Shown piece after piece: positions 38,670-47,620 of a DNA stretch of 64,000 bases. The stretch is from Gammaproteobacteria bacterium (lineage in GTDB: Bacteria; Pseudomonadota; Gammaproteobacteria; Pseudomonadales; Pseudohongiellaceae). Position 1 is the first letter of the stretch. Every line of letters begins with the position of its first letter. The position numbers and the translations under genes are program-made. The notes beneath the pieces are model-generated. The model was given only the letters and a program-made list of their open reading frames with translations, made no database searches and was not told the DNA's origin. The stretch is taken from positions 124,001 through 188,000 of the forward strand of contig JABJIC010000018.1 in NCBI GenBank assembly GCA_018661465.1, in the 5' to 3' direction.

Positions 38670-40130
38670 ATGATTACTAGCTTTGATGACTTACTGCCTT
38701 TATTACCGTTGCTGATTGCTACGGCTACTGCTGTTATTGCTATGGTGACTGTCGGTATTCGTAGGAATTATTTGCTGACCGCGGCAATAGTGATTATCGG
38801 CTTGATACTTACCTCGTTTGTCGCTGCGGTAATGATGCCTTATACCAATCAGCAGATTACTCCTTTGCTCATTGTGGATCAGTACAGCTTGTTTTTTGTT
38901 GTTGTCTGCTGCATCGCTGCTACCTTTGTAGCTATTCTCAGCTTTCCTTATTTCTTTTCTCTGGACGACGAGAGAGAAGAATACTATTTGATGCTAACAG
39001 TGGCCGTTATCGGCGCAATAGTTATGGTTAGTAGCAATCATTTCATATCAGCCCTTCTTGGATTGGAGACTCTAAGTATGTCTCTTTACGGCATGGTTGC
39101 TTATCCTCTACATTCCAAGGAATCTGCTAAATATCCATTGGAAGCCTCGGTTAAATATTTGGTTTTGTCCGGGGTGGCTACCGGTTTTATAGTGTTTGGT
39201 ATGTCTCTGATATATGCGCAGACGGGGAGTCTTGCCTTTAGTGACCTGACCAGCGATGCGGCGCAAATGAATTCTCTGGGTGAGAACTATACTGTTGTCG
39301 CTCTATTAATGATTGTTGCCGGCATGGCATTCAAACTTTCACTGGCTCCATTTCATGTTTGGACTCCTGATGTTTATGAGGGCTCACCCTTACCGGCCAC
39401 TACATTCCTCGCAACGGTTGGCAAGGCCGCGATGTTTGTCGTCTTGCTTCGATTTGTCACTATCAGCAATGCCTTGGAGTTCGAATCAGTTGTCACTGTA
39501 TTTTCGTTGATTGCGGTGGCGTCAATTTTGGCAGGCAATCTATTAGCTCTTCTTCAGGACAATATAAAACGAATACTGGCCTATTCTTCAATCGCTCATA
39601 TGGGATATTTGCTAATAGCAATAATTGCCGGTCAAGGAACCATAAGCAACGAAGCGATTACTTATTACCTTCTTGCTTACGTCATCATGACCCTGGGTGC
39701 ATTTGCTATAACGTCAGTTGTATCAAGTAGTGAAAAAGAATTCGATTCCATTATGGATTACACCGGCTTGTTCTGGCGCAACCCGTGGCTGTCCGCCAGC
39801 TTTATTGCAATGCTGCTATCTCTTGCTGGCATACCGCTTACCGTGGGTTTTATCGGCAAGTTTTATATCTTTATGTCTGGCGTCGAGTCGGGGTTATGGG
39901 GGTTGCTAATAGCTCTGGTAATCGGCAGTGGTATTGGTTTGTACTACTACCTGAGAATAGTTTATCGAATGCTGTTACCAGTGGAAGAAGGACTTAAATA
40001 CCGTATCGCCGGAATAGAGAGCATTACGGCTTATGGAGTTATTTCCATATTGGTGTTCCTGCTTCTGCTATTTGGCATCTATCCGGCTCCACTAATGTCC
40101 TTGATTGAATCGGTTTCTTCGGTTATCTGA
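38670..40130 (+). CDS. nuoN: NADH-quinone oxidoreductase subunit N
   Basis: Third antiporter-like subunit and last gene of the complex I operon. ALLGLETLSMSLYGMVAY carries the conserved glutamate, KLSLAPFHVWTPDVYEGSPLPATTFLATVGKAA and ILAYSSIAHMGYLL are classic, and AGIPLTVGFIGKFYIF lies near the C-terminus. The 486 residues span about 14 helices. No clear terminator follows, so the RnfG-like gene 83 bases on may be co-transcribed. Confidence 0.95.
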   Translation: MITSFDDLLPLLPLLIATATAVIAMVTVGIRRNYLLTAAIVIIGLILTSFVAAVMMPYTNQQITPLLIVDQYSLFFVVVCCIAATFVAILSFPYFFSLDDEREEYYLMLTVAVIGAIVMVSSNHFISALLGLETLSMSLYGMVAYPLHSKESAKYPLEASVKYLVLSGVATGFIVFGMSLIYAQTGSLAFSDLTSDAAQMNSLGENYTVVALLMIVAGMAFKLSLAPFHVWTPDVYEGSPLPATTFLATVGKAAMFVVLLRFVTISNALEFESVVTVFSLIAVASILAGNLLALLQDNIKRILAYSSIAHMGYLLIAIIAGQGTISNEAITYYLLAYVIMTLGAFAITSVVSSSEKEFDSIMDYTGLFWRNPWLSASFIAMLLSLAGIPLTVGFIGKFYIFMSGVESGLWGLLIALVIGSGIGLYYYLRIVYRMLLPVEEGLKYRIAGIESITAYGVISILVFLLLLFGIYPAPLMSLIESVSSVI

Positions 40131-40213
40131 TTGCGCCGTTTTTCTTTCGGTTCTCTTTAGTTTTTGAGCAAGATGTCTCGTTTACCCGACTTCTTTTAGT
40201 TCATAGCTTCATT

Positions 40214-40909
40214 ATGGATAATTCTTCAGCTAATCAAAGTTCAGTTAATCAGGATTCTTCTAATACAGGGTACTCTCTGCGCATCCCTTTGGTCGCGAGC
40301 ATCCTCATTCTGATCTTGTTGTTATCTGTTTTGAGTTTTACCAGCAGCAACGCTGTTCTTAAGGGTAAGCAGGAATTTGATCGCCGGAATTTGTATCAAT
40401 TTTTCGAGGAGGGCAGCTACGATAATGATTTGCTGCTGGATACTTTCCTGATCCCCGCCAGTTCCGATCATGAACAGCTTTTTAATTTACATCTTCTAAA
40501 CCTTCAGCGGGATAGGTTGGCCTATATTGCTAAAGACGGCGACGAGGTGGTTGCTATTGCAGTGCCCGCCACAGCAGATGATGGCTTTAACGGTCATGTT
40601 GAGTTGTTGGTGGCGATCACTATGTTTGGTCGGATATCAGCGGCTAGGGTGATAGACGACCTGAATTCTAATGAGCTATATGGCGTGGTAGATGTAATTC
40701 AATCTCAGTGGATGAAGCAATTTACAGGTAACACCATGCGGGACATTCTTGGCACAAGCTGGAAGAAGGTTTCTGCTGACAATGAATATGACCAATTTGT
40801 AGGCGCTTCAGTTACACCCAAAACCGTTTCCCAACAGATTTACGATACTCTGGTCTTTTTTCAATCCAACAGAATAGCCTTGATGGCTGGAGAGAGCGGT
40901 GGGATTTAA
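40214..40909 (+). CDS. orphan RnfG-like FMN-binding protein
   Basis: A 231-residue membrane-anchored protein similar to RnfG/RsxG: a polar Ser/Asn-rich N-terminus, one membrane helix (about 24-42), then the FMN-binding domain with AYIAKDGDEVVAIAVPATADDGFNGHVELLV, which aligns with RsxG. Two changes stand out. The ETPGLG segment kept in NqrC and RnfG is replaced by NSNELYG, and the flavinylation motif reads DQFVGAS (193-199), so serine stands where threonine normally carries FMN. No rnfA-F genes are nearby. It follows nuoN by 83 bases and overlaps the next methyltransferase gene by 11 bases. Its role is unknown. Confidence 0.78.
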   Translation: MDNSSANQSSVNQDSSNTGYSLRIPLVASILILILLLSVLSFTSSNAVLKGKQEFDRRNLYQFFEEGSYDNDLLLDTFLIPASSDHEQLFNLHLLNLQRDRLAYIAKDGDEVVAIAVPATADDGFNGHVELLVAITMFGRISAARVIDDLNSNELYGVVDVIQSQWMKQFTGNTMRDILGTSWKKVSADNEYDQFVGASVTPKTVSQQIYDTLVFFQSNRIALMAGESGGI

Positions 40910-41660
40910 GGATCATTTTTCGGGTCATGCTGGAGACTATGCTCGTGCCCGACCATCCTACCCTCAGGAATTATTTGAGTACCTTCAAGCAAATTGTGAA
41001 TGTCACGAAAAGGTTTGGGATTGCGGGACAGGAAATGGTCAGGCAGCCCTAGCTTTGGCCAAATATTTTAAGCAAGTCATTGCAACTGATGCCAGTTCAT
41101 CCCAAATCAGTGAAGCGCCCTCGGCGAGTAATGTCGAATTCAGGGTTTTGGCAGCGGAAGACCCTGCTCTTGAATCCTCTAGTTTTGATTTAGTCACCGT
41201 AGCTCAGGCTTTGCACTGGATGGATACAGACGCCTTTTTTAGGAATGCTGACCGAGTTCTAAAAACCGATGGCAGACTCGCGGTTTGGAGCTACGGCCTG
41301 CTAAAGGTTAATAGTTATATCGACGAAATAGTAGGGCATCTCTATGAGGCTATCCTTGGTGATTATTGGCCGGAGGAAAGAAGAATGGTAGAAGCTGAGT
41401 ATGCCGATATCGTGTTCCCTTTTCGGCAAATACAGAGCCGGAGTTTTACGATGTCCTTGAACTGGACTTTGGCAGAGCTATTGGATTTTCTTGGTTCCTG
41501 GTCTGCGGTGCAGAGGTACAAAGAGCGTAATAATGCGGATCCACTCGCGCTGGTGGCTGATGATCTTTATGTTGCCTGGGGTGACGCAGAACTACGCGAA
41601 GTAAAATGGTCCCTAATACTCAAGTTATGTAGCGGAGGCATACCAGCTTCTACAGTTTAA
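40899..41660 (+). CDS. class I SAM-dependent methyltransferase
   Basis: A 253-residue protein with the Rossmann methyltransferase motifs: FSGHAGDYARARPSYP at the start (seen in the trans-aconitate/ubiE-like small-molecule group), SAM motif I VWDCGTGNGQAALAL (39-53), an acidic motif II at TDAS, and AQALHWMD near 104. The substrate cannot be told from sequence. The start GTG 40899 lies inside the RnfG-like gene with GGAGAG just upstream, so translation is coupled. A conserved pairing with RnfG would be informative. Confidence 0.85.
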   Translation: MGFKDHFSGHAGDYARARPSYPQELFEYLQANCECHEKVWDCGTGNGQAALALAKYFKQVIATDASSSQISEAPSASNVEFRVLAAEDPALESSSFDLVTVAQALHWMDTDAFFRNADRVLKTDGRLAVWSYGLLKVNSYIDEIVGHLYEAILGDYWPEERRMVEAEYADIVFPFRQIQSRSFTMSLNWTLAELLDFLGSWSAVQRYKERNNADPLALVADDLYVAWGDAELREVKWSLILKLCSGGIPASTV

Positions 41661-41755
41661 GGCTTCTTGGTATTCATGTTTATTCAGACTATCATGAGCG
41701 GCGCAATAGGCAGCAGCACTGGTAAAGCCACATTAAAATCACGAACAGGTAGCCC

Positions 41756-42787
41756 ATGTCAGCAAGCAAAATATCGGTAATCGGCGGTGGTAGTTTTGGT
41801 ACGGTTATAGCCAATATTACTGCCGATACAGGGCATGATGTCTGGTTCTGGATGCGCAGCAAATCACAGGCTGCGGATATCAACAAGCATCATGAAAATT
41901 CTCAATACCTTCCCGGATACAAACTCAATGAGAGCGTGTTTGCCACGGAGGATATGGTAGAGGCTGTATCCGGCAGCGAAGTAATCTTCGTCGCTGTTCC
42001 CAGCAGCTCTTTCCGACAGGTGGTAAAGGAAGTGGTGAAACATGCTTCTGCAGATGCCATTTTGGTTAGCACAACAAAAGGTATCGAACCCGGCACATTC
42101 TTGTTAATGAGTCAGGTGCTTAAAGAAGAGGCTCCAAATGCCAGAATTGCGGTGCTTAGTGGCCCTAATCTGGCGAAGGAAATAGCGAGCAAGCAGTTAA
42201 CGGGCACAGTGGTTGCCAGTAGTGATGAGACTGTCCGCGACCTTGTTAAGAATATTCTCAAATCGGAGTTCTTCAAGGTTTACGCCAATGACGACATGTT
42301 TGGTGTTGAGCTTGGCGGGTCGCTTAAAAACATCTACGCAATAATAGCTGGTATCGCTGCCGCCTTGGGAATGGGACATAATACCAACAGCATGCTGGTT
42401 ACGAGAGCACTTACAGAAATGGCCCGCTTTGGTAAAAAATTAGGTGCTGACCCCATGACCTTTCTCGGTTTGGCAGGAGTTGGTGACCTGGTGGTAACCT
42501 GTTCCACTCCATTGAGTCGAAATTATCGGATCGGCTATGCTTTGGGTCAAGGTAAGTCGCTGGAGGATGCCGTCGAGGAAATAGGGCAGGTTGCCGAAGG
42601 TGTGAATACTGTCAAAACAGTTAAGGAAAAAGCAGATGAGTTAGGGGTCTATATGCCTCTGGCTAATGGTCTGTATAATATCATCCATAAAGGCGATTCG
42701 ATTCGTAATATCATTGCTTCTCTAATGCTCAGTGAGCAAGCACTAGATGTCGAATACGAAGCTAATGATGAGAAAACCCTGGGCTAA
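41756..42787 (+). CDS. gpsA: glycerol-3-phosphate dehydrogenase [NAD(P)+]
   Basis: Makes sn-glycerol-3-phosphate from dihydroxyacetone phosphate for phospholipid synthesis. The 343 residues include GGGSFGTVIAN (10-20, dinucleotide site), VSTTKGIEPGT, LSGPNLAKEIASK, ELGGSLKNIYAIIAGIAAALGMG (catalytic lysine region) and the C-terminal GLAGVGDLVVTCSTPLSRN. It is preceded by an AGG-type ribosome site and a 95-base gap. It starts a run gpsA-DUF4389-sixA-DUF4892 resembling the Pseudomonas gpsA neighbourhood. Confidence 0.96.
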   Translation: MSASKISVIGGGSFGTVIANITADTGHDVWFWMRSKSQAADINKHHENSQYLPGYKLNESVFATEDMVEAVSGSEVIFVAVPSSSFRQVVKEVVKHASADAILVSTTKGIEPGTFLLMSQVLKEEAPNARIAVLSGPNLAKEIASKQLTGTVVASSDETVRDLVKNILKSEFFKVYANDDMFGVELGGSLKNIYAIIAGIAAALGMGHNTNSMLVTRALTEMARFGKKLGADPMTFLGLAGVGDLVVTCSTPLSRNYRIGYALGQGKSLEDAVEEIGQVAEGVNTVKTVKEKADELGVYMPLANGLYNIIHKGDSIRNIIASLMLSEQALDVEYEANDEKTLG

Positions 42788-42834
42788 GCAGCCGATTGTG
42801 ATTTGCTTGGTCACTACAAAGGAAGAAGTTTGAA

Positions 42835-43341
42835 ATGTCGGATGAATTTGATGAAATTGTTGATAATTTAAAACAGCCATCGAGCTGGGTGCGGCTATTG
42901 TTTATGGCTGCATTCGCAGTGGTTCTTTATATCATTCTCATGCCAGTCGTTATAGTGCTCACTATCGCTCAGGCATTGTTCTCTGTTCTTAAGGGAGAAC
43001 CTAACCCAAATCTACGATATTTTGGTTTAGCTCTAGAAGAGTATATTGGACAGGTAGTGCGCTTTTTGTCGTATAACTCAGAGCATAAACCTTTTCCATT
43101 TTCTGATTTTCCTCAAATAGATGATTCCGAAATTGAGCAGGCTGACGCAGAAAAGTCTGAAAAGGAAAATGAAGAAAATACAGCTGAGGAAGAGAAGACT
43201 TCAAAGCCGAAGTCGACTGCAAAGAAAAAATCATCTACTGTCAAAAAACCCAGTGCGAAAAAGAAAGCTGTGAAGAAAACTCCAAAGAAAGCCGCGAAGA
43301 AAAAACAAGCAGGAGACAGTTCCGGCGAGACTTCCGATTAG
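42835..43341 (+). CDS. DUF4389 membrane protein with histone-H1-like tail
   Basis: 168 residues. The first 95 form a DUF4389 domain: LKQPSSWVRLLFMAAFAVVL, a long membrane helix (about 20-50), then EPNPNLRYFGLALEEYIGQVVRFLSY and KPFPFSDFP. An acidic linker (about 96-120) follows, then a basic tail (121-157) with 18 lysines in 37 residues arranged in KK/KKK-A-P-S-T blocks like bacterial H1-type proteins. DUF4389 proteins usually stop soon after the FPFSDFP region. The function is unknown; a membrane anchor for a nucleic-acid- or polyanion-binding tail is one reading. Confidence 0.82.
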   Translation: MSDEFDEIVDNLKQPSSWVRLLFMAAFAVVLYIILMPVVIVLTIAQALFSVLKGEPNPNLRYFGLALEEYIGQVVRFLSYNSEHKPFPFSDFPQIDDSEIEQADAEKSEKENEENTAEEEKTSKPKSTAKKKSSTVKKPSAKKKAVKKTPKKAAKKKQAGDSSGETSD

Positions 43342-43380
43342 AAAAGAGAAGTATCACTGATTGCTCATAGAGAAATTACT

Positions 43381-43839
43381 ATGCTTATATATTTAGTTAG
43401 ACATGGCGTTGCTGTCGACAAAGCCGAAAGCGATGCTGCCAGGGAATTGACCAGAGAGGGAGTCTTGCAAACTCGGTCAATGGTTGAAAAATGGAAACCT
43501 TACTCGCCTACTATAGATAAGGCATTAATGAGCCCTTATCAGCGAGCGAGGCAAACCGCCACAGCATTTCGTATGCTTTTTCCTGCGATGCCTATCGCGG
43601 TTGACAAACAACTCGAACCCGGTGGCGACCCATATGGTGTGCTCGATTATATAGAGGCGTGTGAAGCGCATCAGATATTGCTGATTAGTCACAACCCCTT
43701 GCTTTCGAATTTGCTGTCAGTAATGGTGGATGGGACTATGGAATCCAACAGGCATGTGGGCAATAGTCATTTGATATGTGTCGCCATGGACATCATTGCC
43801 CCTGGTTGTGGTGAAATTCAGTATACTCTGGAGCCATGA
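43381..43839 (+). CDS. sixA: phosphohistidine phosphatase SixA
   Basis: A 152-residue histidine phosphatase of the phosphoglycerate-mutase-like superfamily. RHG at 7-9 contains the nucleophile histidine, MSPYQRARQTA carries the conserved arginine, and a second histidine lies in LISHNPLLSNLLS. SixA removes phosphate from histidine-phosphorylated proteins such as PTS-Ntr components. The size and short form without extra domains fit SixA. The last bases overlap the next start codon (ATGA). Confidence 0.9.
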   Translation: MLIYLVRHGVAVDKAESDAARELTREGVLQTRSMVEKWKPYSPTIDKALMSPYQRARQTATAFRMLFPAMPIAVDKQLEPGGDPYGVLDYIEACEAHQILLISHNPLLSNLLSVMVDGTMESNRHVGNSHLICVAMDIIAPGCGEIQYTLEP

Positions 43840-44783
43840 ATACAAAATCGCTATTCCTTTCTAGATCGACCCTGCTGCTGGCGCTGCTTATGTTGCCTGC
43901 AGGAATTCTTTTCGCACAGACTGCTGCTAATTCAAATGCTGCAGGATTTCGAGATCACCCACTGATTAATCCATTTCCCGACTCAGAGATTATTGACATG
44001 AGTTTTGACGAGGATGTGAATTACCGAATGGTACTAGGTAGTTTGCAAAGAACTCGTGGTGAAGTAATTCCTGAAAATTCCCAGAGAGTAAGAGGGGATT
44101 TGACGAAGATTAATTATGAGATATCGCAGCAGTTTACCGGTGATGATGTCTTCGAATTTTATAAGGAAATGATGTCTGGTGAAAAATTCACTGAACTATT
44201 TACTTGCTCCGGTCGCGGCTGCGGCAGTAGTAATTACTGGGCAAACGATATCTTCAAGAACAGGATTCTTTATGGGCCAGAGCGGAATCAACACTATGTT
44301 GCTTTCTCTATAAGCACAGATCGCGAAATTGATCCTATGGCGTCCCTCTATATTATTACTCGAGGTAATCGGCGGGTTTATGCTTATTTCGAAATCATTG
44401 AAGAAGGAGGTGCGGCAGAACCACCGAATTTGATTAACCCGCAGGAGATGTTGTCGGACCTCAACGACCAAGGAAGTATTATCATTCCTAATATTGAATT
44501 CGATGGCAGTGATAGAGTCGCGTCCAGTTCTAACTTAGCGATGTTGATGGCAATTCTTGAATCCGATCCAGAGATGAAGGTTTATCTGGTGGCTCATCTA
44601 CAGGGTGAACAGGGGTTGGAAAGTCTAGTAGCGCGGTCGCTGGCTCGAGCGAGTTCTTTGAGAAGGGCGCTTATTACTGCAGGTATCGATCCCGCGCGAA
44701 TCAGCGCTCAGGGCGTTGGTCCATTAGTGCCGGCATGTAGTCAGAATGATTGCGCAGAGCGCATAGAATTGGTTCTGCAATAG
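43836..44783 (+). CDS. DUF4892 exported protein with OmpA-like C-terminus
   Basis: A 315-residue exported protein with a signal peptide (STLLLALLMLPAGILFA, probable cut after residue 27). The middle (about 40-200) matches the DUF4892 pattern: DHPLINPFPDSEI, then CSGRGCGSSNYWAN with two close cysteines. The C-terminal 90 residues (LMAILESDPEMKVYLVAH ... SLARASSLRRALITAGIDPARISAQGVGPLVPAC) resemble an OmpA-type peptidoglycan-binding fold in a divergent form. Probably periplasmic or outer-membrane associated; function unknown. Coupled to sixA by a 4-base overlap and convergent with folE, with only 1 base between. Confidence 0.75.
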   Translation: MNTKSLFLSRSTLLLALLMLPAGILFAQTAANSNAAGFRDHPLINPFPDSEIIDMSFDEDVNYRMVLGSLQRTRGEVIPENSQRVRGDLTKINYEISQQFTGDDVFEFYKEMMSGEKFTELFTCSGRGCGSSNYWANDIFKNRILYGPERNQHYVAFSISTDREIDPMASLYIITRGNRRVYAYFEIIEEGGAAEPPNLINPQEMLSDLNDQGSIIIPNIEFDGSDRVASSSNLAMLMAILESDPEMKVYLVAHLQGEQGLESLVARSLARASSLRRALITAGIDPARISAQGVGPLVPACSQNDCAERIELVLQ

Positions 44784-44784
44784 A

Positions 44785-45327
44785 TTACTTGTTAAGCAAA
44801 GAGAGAAATTCAGCTCGAGTAGATTGGCTATTTCTGAATGCTCCCAGCATGCAGGAAGTTGTCATCACAGAATTTTGCTTTTCGACACCTCGCATCATCA
44901 TGCACATGTGCTGAGCTTCGATGATGACTGCAGCACCGGCAGCCTCAGTTATTTCTACCATGCAGTTTGCAATTTCGTTAGTGAGATTTTCCTGGATCTG
45001 TAAACGTCTGGCAAAAACATCCACTATGCGGGCTATTTTCGACAGCCCGATAACCTTTCCGTTTGGAATGTAGGCGACATGGCACTTTCCAATAAAAGGC
45101 AACATATGATGTTCGCACATTGAGTACAGCTCAATGTTTTTAACGATTACCATTTCGTCGGTATCTGATGGAAAAAGAGCGCCATTAATGACTTCGTCAA
45201 TATTCATTGAGTAGCCATGGGTCAAGAACTCCATTGCCTTGGCTGCACGCTTCGGCGTGTCAATCAGGCCGGCACGGTCGGGATTTTCACCGATTTCCTT
45301 GAGAATTTTTAGAAAAGCTTGTTCCAT
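44785..45327 (-). CDS. folE: GTP cyclohydrolase I
   Basis: First enzyme of tetrahydrofolate synthesis, making dihydroneopterin triphosphate from GTP. The 180 residues include [17 protein letters not shown], zinc ligands C71 and H74 in [33 protein letters not shown], and a further cysteine in [12 protein letters not shown] start at ATG 45325-45327; the frame also begins with a TTG two codons earlier. The N-terminus is short compared with E. coli FolE. It is the only minus-strand gene in this part and diverges from prmB. Confidence 0.95.
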   Translation of the reverse strand: MEQAFLKILKEIGENPDRAGLIDTPKRAAKAMEFLTHGYSMNIDEVINGALFPSDTDEMVIVKNIELYSMCEHHMLPFIGKCHVAYIPNGKVIGLSKIARIVDVFARRLQIQENLTNEIANCMVEITEAAGAAVIIEAQHMCMMMRGVEKQNSVMTTSCMLGAFRNSQSTRAEFLSLLNK

Positions 45328-45376
45328 GATCAAACACCGTCAAATTGTTCTTTACTGAGAGCGTAACCCTACGATA

Positions 45377-45391
45377 ACCACTATACGTGGT
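45377..45391. promoter_or_regulatory. small inverted repeat in folE/prmB interval
   Basis: ACCAC (45377-45381) and GTGGT (45387-45391) flank TATAC. It lies midway between the divergent folE and prmB starts, where an operator would be expected. A 5-bp arm is weak evidence on its own. Confidence 0.25.
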
Positions 45392-45434
45392 AAAGCCATT
45401 TTCAGACCTTTTTTACAAAACAGAGGCGTGAACT

Positions 45435-46310
45435 TTGAATATCAAAGATTGCATCACAGCAACCGCAGACAAACTGGCAAATTCAGAAGCCTTCTTTGGT
45501 CATGGAACTGACAACCCCATTGATGAGGCGGCTTACTTGATCCTTGAAGGCTTGGAAATTGGCTTCGATGATAATCTGGATTATGAAAGGGAATTAAACA
45601 AGGACGAAATGGAAAGGCTTGAGGTCTTGATCAGGCAACGAGTCGAGGACCTCAAACCCGTTGCCTATATTGTTGGCAGGGCATGGTTTGCTGGCCATCC
45701 TTTTTACTGTGATGAAAGGGCGCTTGTACCCCGGTCTCCCATTGCGGAGCTAATAGGGAATCATTTCGAGCCCCTGCTAGTCCGTGCACCGGCAAGAATA
45801 CTGGATCTGTGCACCGGCGGCGGGTCAATTGGAATTGCCAGTGCGCTAGCTTTTCCCAAGGCTACTGTGGAACTGGCGGATATCTCTCTGGATGCTCTGG
45901 CACTGGCGAATGAGAATATAGTCTTACACCAGCTTGAGGGTAGAGCTGCCGCTATTCATTCCAATTTGTTCGCCGGTATTGATGGAAAATTTGATCTGAT
46001 TGTTAGCAACCCTCCCTATGTGGCACGTGATGAAGTCGATGCGCTACCAAATGAATACAGTCACGAGCCGGAATTAGGCTTACTGAGCGAAGACGATGGG
46101 CTGGCTATACCTCTTGAGATATTAAGGAATGCGGCCGACTATCTAAAAGAAGATGGTGTTTTAGTTATGGAAGTTGGCTTCAATCACGACATTCTAGCTG
46201 AGCGCTTAAAAGATGTGCCCCTACTGTGGTTGGAATTTGAATTCGGTGGTGAGGGAGTGTTTTCACTCACCACCAGCGAGCTTAGGCAGTACAGGGACGC
46301 CTTCAATTAG
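45435..46310 (+). CDS. prmB: ribosomal protein L3 glutamine methyltransferase
   Basis: N5-methylates a glutamine of ribosomal protein L3. The 291 residues have a helical N-terminal domain (about 1-85), the PRSPIAELI segment typical of PrmB, SAM motif LDLCTGGGSIGIASA, and the glutamine-methyltransferase signature SNPPYV near 190-195 followed by EYSHEPELGLLSEDDGL. The start is TTG 45435, with AGAGG 8 bases upstream. aroC follows 104 bases downstream, a common pairing in gammaproteobacteria. Confidence 0.92.
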   Translation: MNIKDCITATADKLANSEAFFGHGTDNPIDEAAYLILEGLEIGFDDNLDYERELNKDEMERLEVLIRQRVEDLKPVAYIVGRAWFAGHPFYCDERALVPRSPIAELIGNHFEPLLVRAPARILDLCTGGGSIGIASALAFPKATVELADISLDALALANENIVLHQLEGRAAAIHSNLFAGIDGKFDLIVSNPPYVARDEVDALPNEYSHEPELGLLSEDDGLAIPLEILRNAADYLKEDGVLVMEVGFNHDILAERLKDVPLLWLEFEFGGEGVFSLTTSELRQYRDAFN

Positions 46311-46414
46311 TGTACAATGCCCTGCTTTTTGCAGCGCTCCTAGCCGCATCCGGTAGCTCTCAGTCGCATCTGTGAGTCTTAGTTTGATGCGAGAGCTCAT
46401 AGATAGAGATTTAT

Positions 46415-47503
46415 ATGTCAGGCAATACATTCGGCAAGCTATTTACAGTTACCAGCTTTGGTGAAAGCCATGGGCCGGCGCTTGGCTGTGTGGTGGATGG
46501 CTGTCCCCCTGGATTGTCACTGTGCGAAGAAGACATGCAGCGGGATCTTAATCGCCGTAAGCCGGGCCAATCACGCTTTACAACACAGCGGCGGGAAGAC
46601 GATTCGGTAAAGATTCTGTCGGGGGTTTTCGAAGGAAAGACTACCGGCACGCCTATTGGCTTGCTAATAGAGAATACCGATCAGCGTTCCAAAGACTACA
46701 GTAAGATCAAAGATCAGTTTCGGCCCGCTCATGCCGACTATACCTATCACGAAAAATACGGAATTAGGGATTACCGAGGCGGCGGCAGAGCCTCGGCTAG
46801 AGAAACCGCGATGCGAGTGGCGGCAGGTGCTATCGCTAAGAAATACCTTGCGGAGCAATTCAGCATCGAAGTTCGAGGCTATTTGAGCCAGCTAGGTCCT
46901 ATCTGCATTGATACTGTGGACTATGCAGAGATAGAACGAAATCCATTTTTTTGCCCTGATGCCTCGAAAGTAGAGGAGATGGAGGCTTTTATGGCCGCTT
47001 TGGGCAAGGAAGGAAACTCTATTGGTGCGCGCATTAATGTTTGCGCCACTAATGTCCCGGTTGGGCTCGGTGAACCAATTTTTGACCGGCTGGATGCGGA
47101 TATTGCCAAGGCGTTAATGAGCATCAATGCCGTGAAGGGTGTGGAAATCGGTGCGGGTTTTGCCTCGGTTGAACAAAAAGGCAGTGAGCATCGGGATGAG
47201 ATCACCCCCGAGGGCTTTGAAGGCAACAATTCTGGAGGTGTTCTCGGTGGCATTTCCAGTGGTCAGGATATCCTGGCTAGTATGGCTCTTAAGCCAACTT
47301 CTAGTATTCGCTTGCCTGGCCGGTCTATAAATACCGCCGGAGAAGCAGAAGAGGTAGTAACCACGGGTCGTCACGACCCCTGCGTCGGTATAAGAGCTAC
47401 TCCTATAGCCGAAGCGATGCTTGCCCTGGTGCTGATGGACCATGTTCTTCGAGATCGTGGCCAAACAGGAATTGACCGAAGATCTGGCAACACCACGATC
47501 TAG
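46415..47503 (+). CDS. aroC: chorismate synthase
   Basis: Converts EPSP to chorismate with reduced FMN, the last shikimate-pathway step. The 362 residues include [35 protein letters not shown] and the FMN-site GGISSGQDI segment, all family signatures. The start ATG 46415 gives [16 protein letters not shown] (46313-46318), overlapping the prmB stop, could be its -10 box but lacks a clear -35. A terminator hairpin immediately follows the TAG. Confidence 0.96.
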   Translation: MSGNTFGKLFTVTSFGESHGPALGCVVDGCPPGLSLCEEDMQRDLNRRKPGQSRFTTQRREDDSVKILSGVFEGKTTGTPIGLLIENTDQRSKDYSKIKDQFRPAHADYTYHEKYGIRDYRGGGRASARETAMRVAAGAIAKKYLAEQFSIEVRGYLSQLGPICIDTVDYAEIERNPFFCPDASKVEEMEAFMAALGKEGNSIGARINVCATNVPVGLGEPIFDRLDADIAKALMSINAVKGVEIGAGFASVEQKGSEHRDEITPEGFEGNNSGGVLGGISSGQDILASMALKPTSSIRLPGRSINTAGEAEEVVTTGRHDPCVGIRATPIAEAMLALVLMDHVLRDRGQTGIDRRSGNTTI

Positions 47504-47527
47504 GATCCTGATAGATCAGGGTCTTTT
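47504..47527 (+). terminator. rho-independent terminator after aroC
   Basis: GATCCTGA (47504-47511) and TCAGGGTC (47516-47523) form an 8-bp stem (one G-T pair) with a TAGA loop, followed by TTTT. It begins right after the aroC stop. Confidence 0.75.
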
Positions 47528-47620
47528 CTCAGTTTGAACTTCACATATATCGAGAAATAAACATTAATAACATACAGTTATAGCACTTAGTTAATAGTTA
47601 ACATTATTATGGATATTAGT

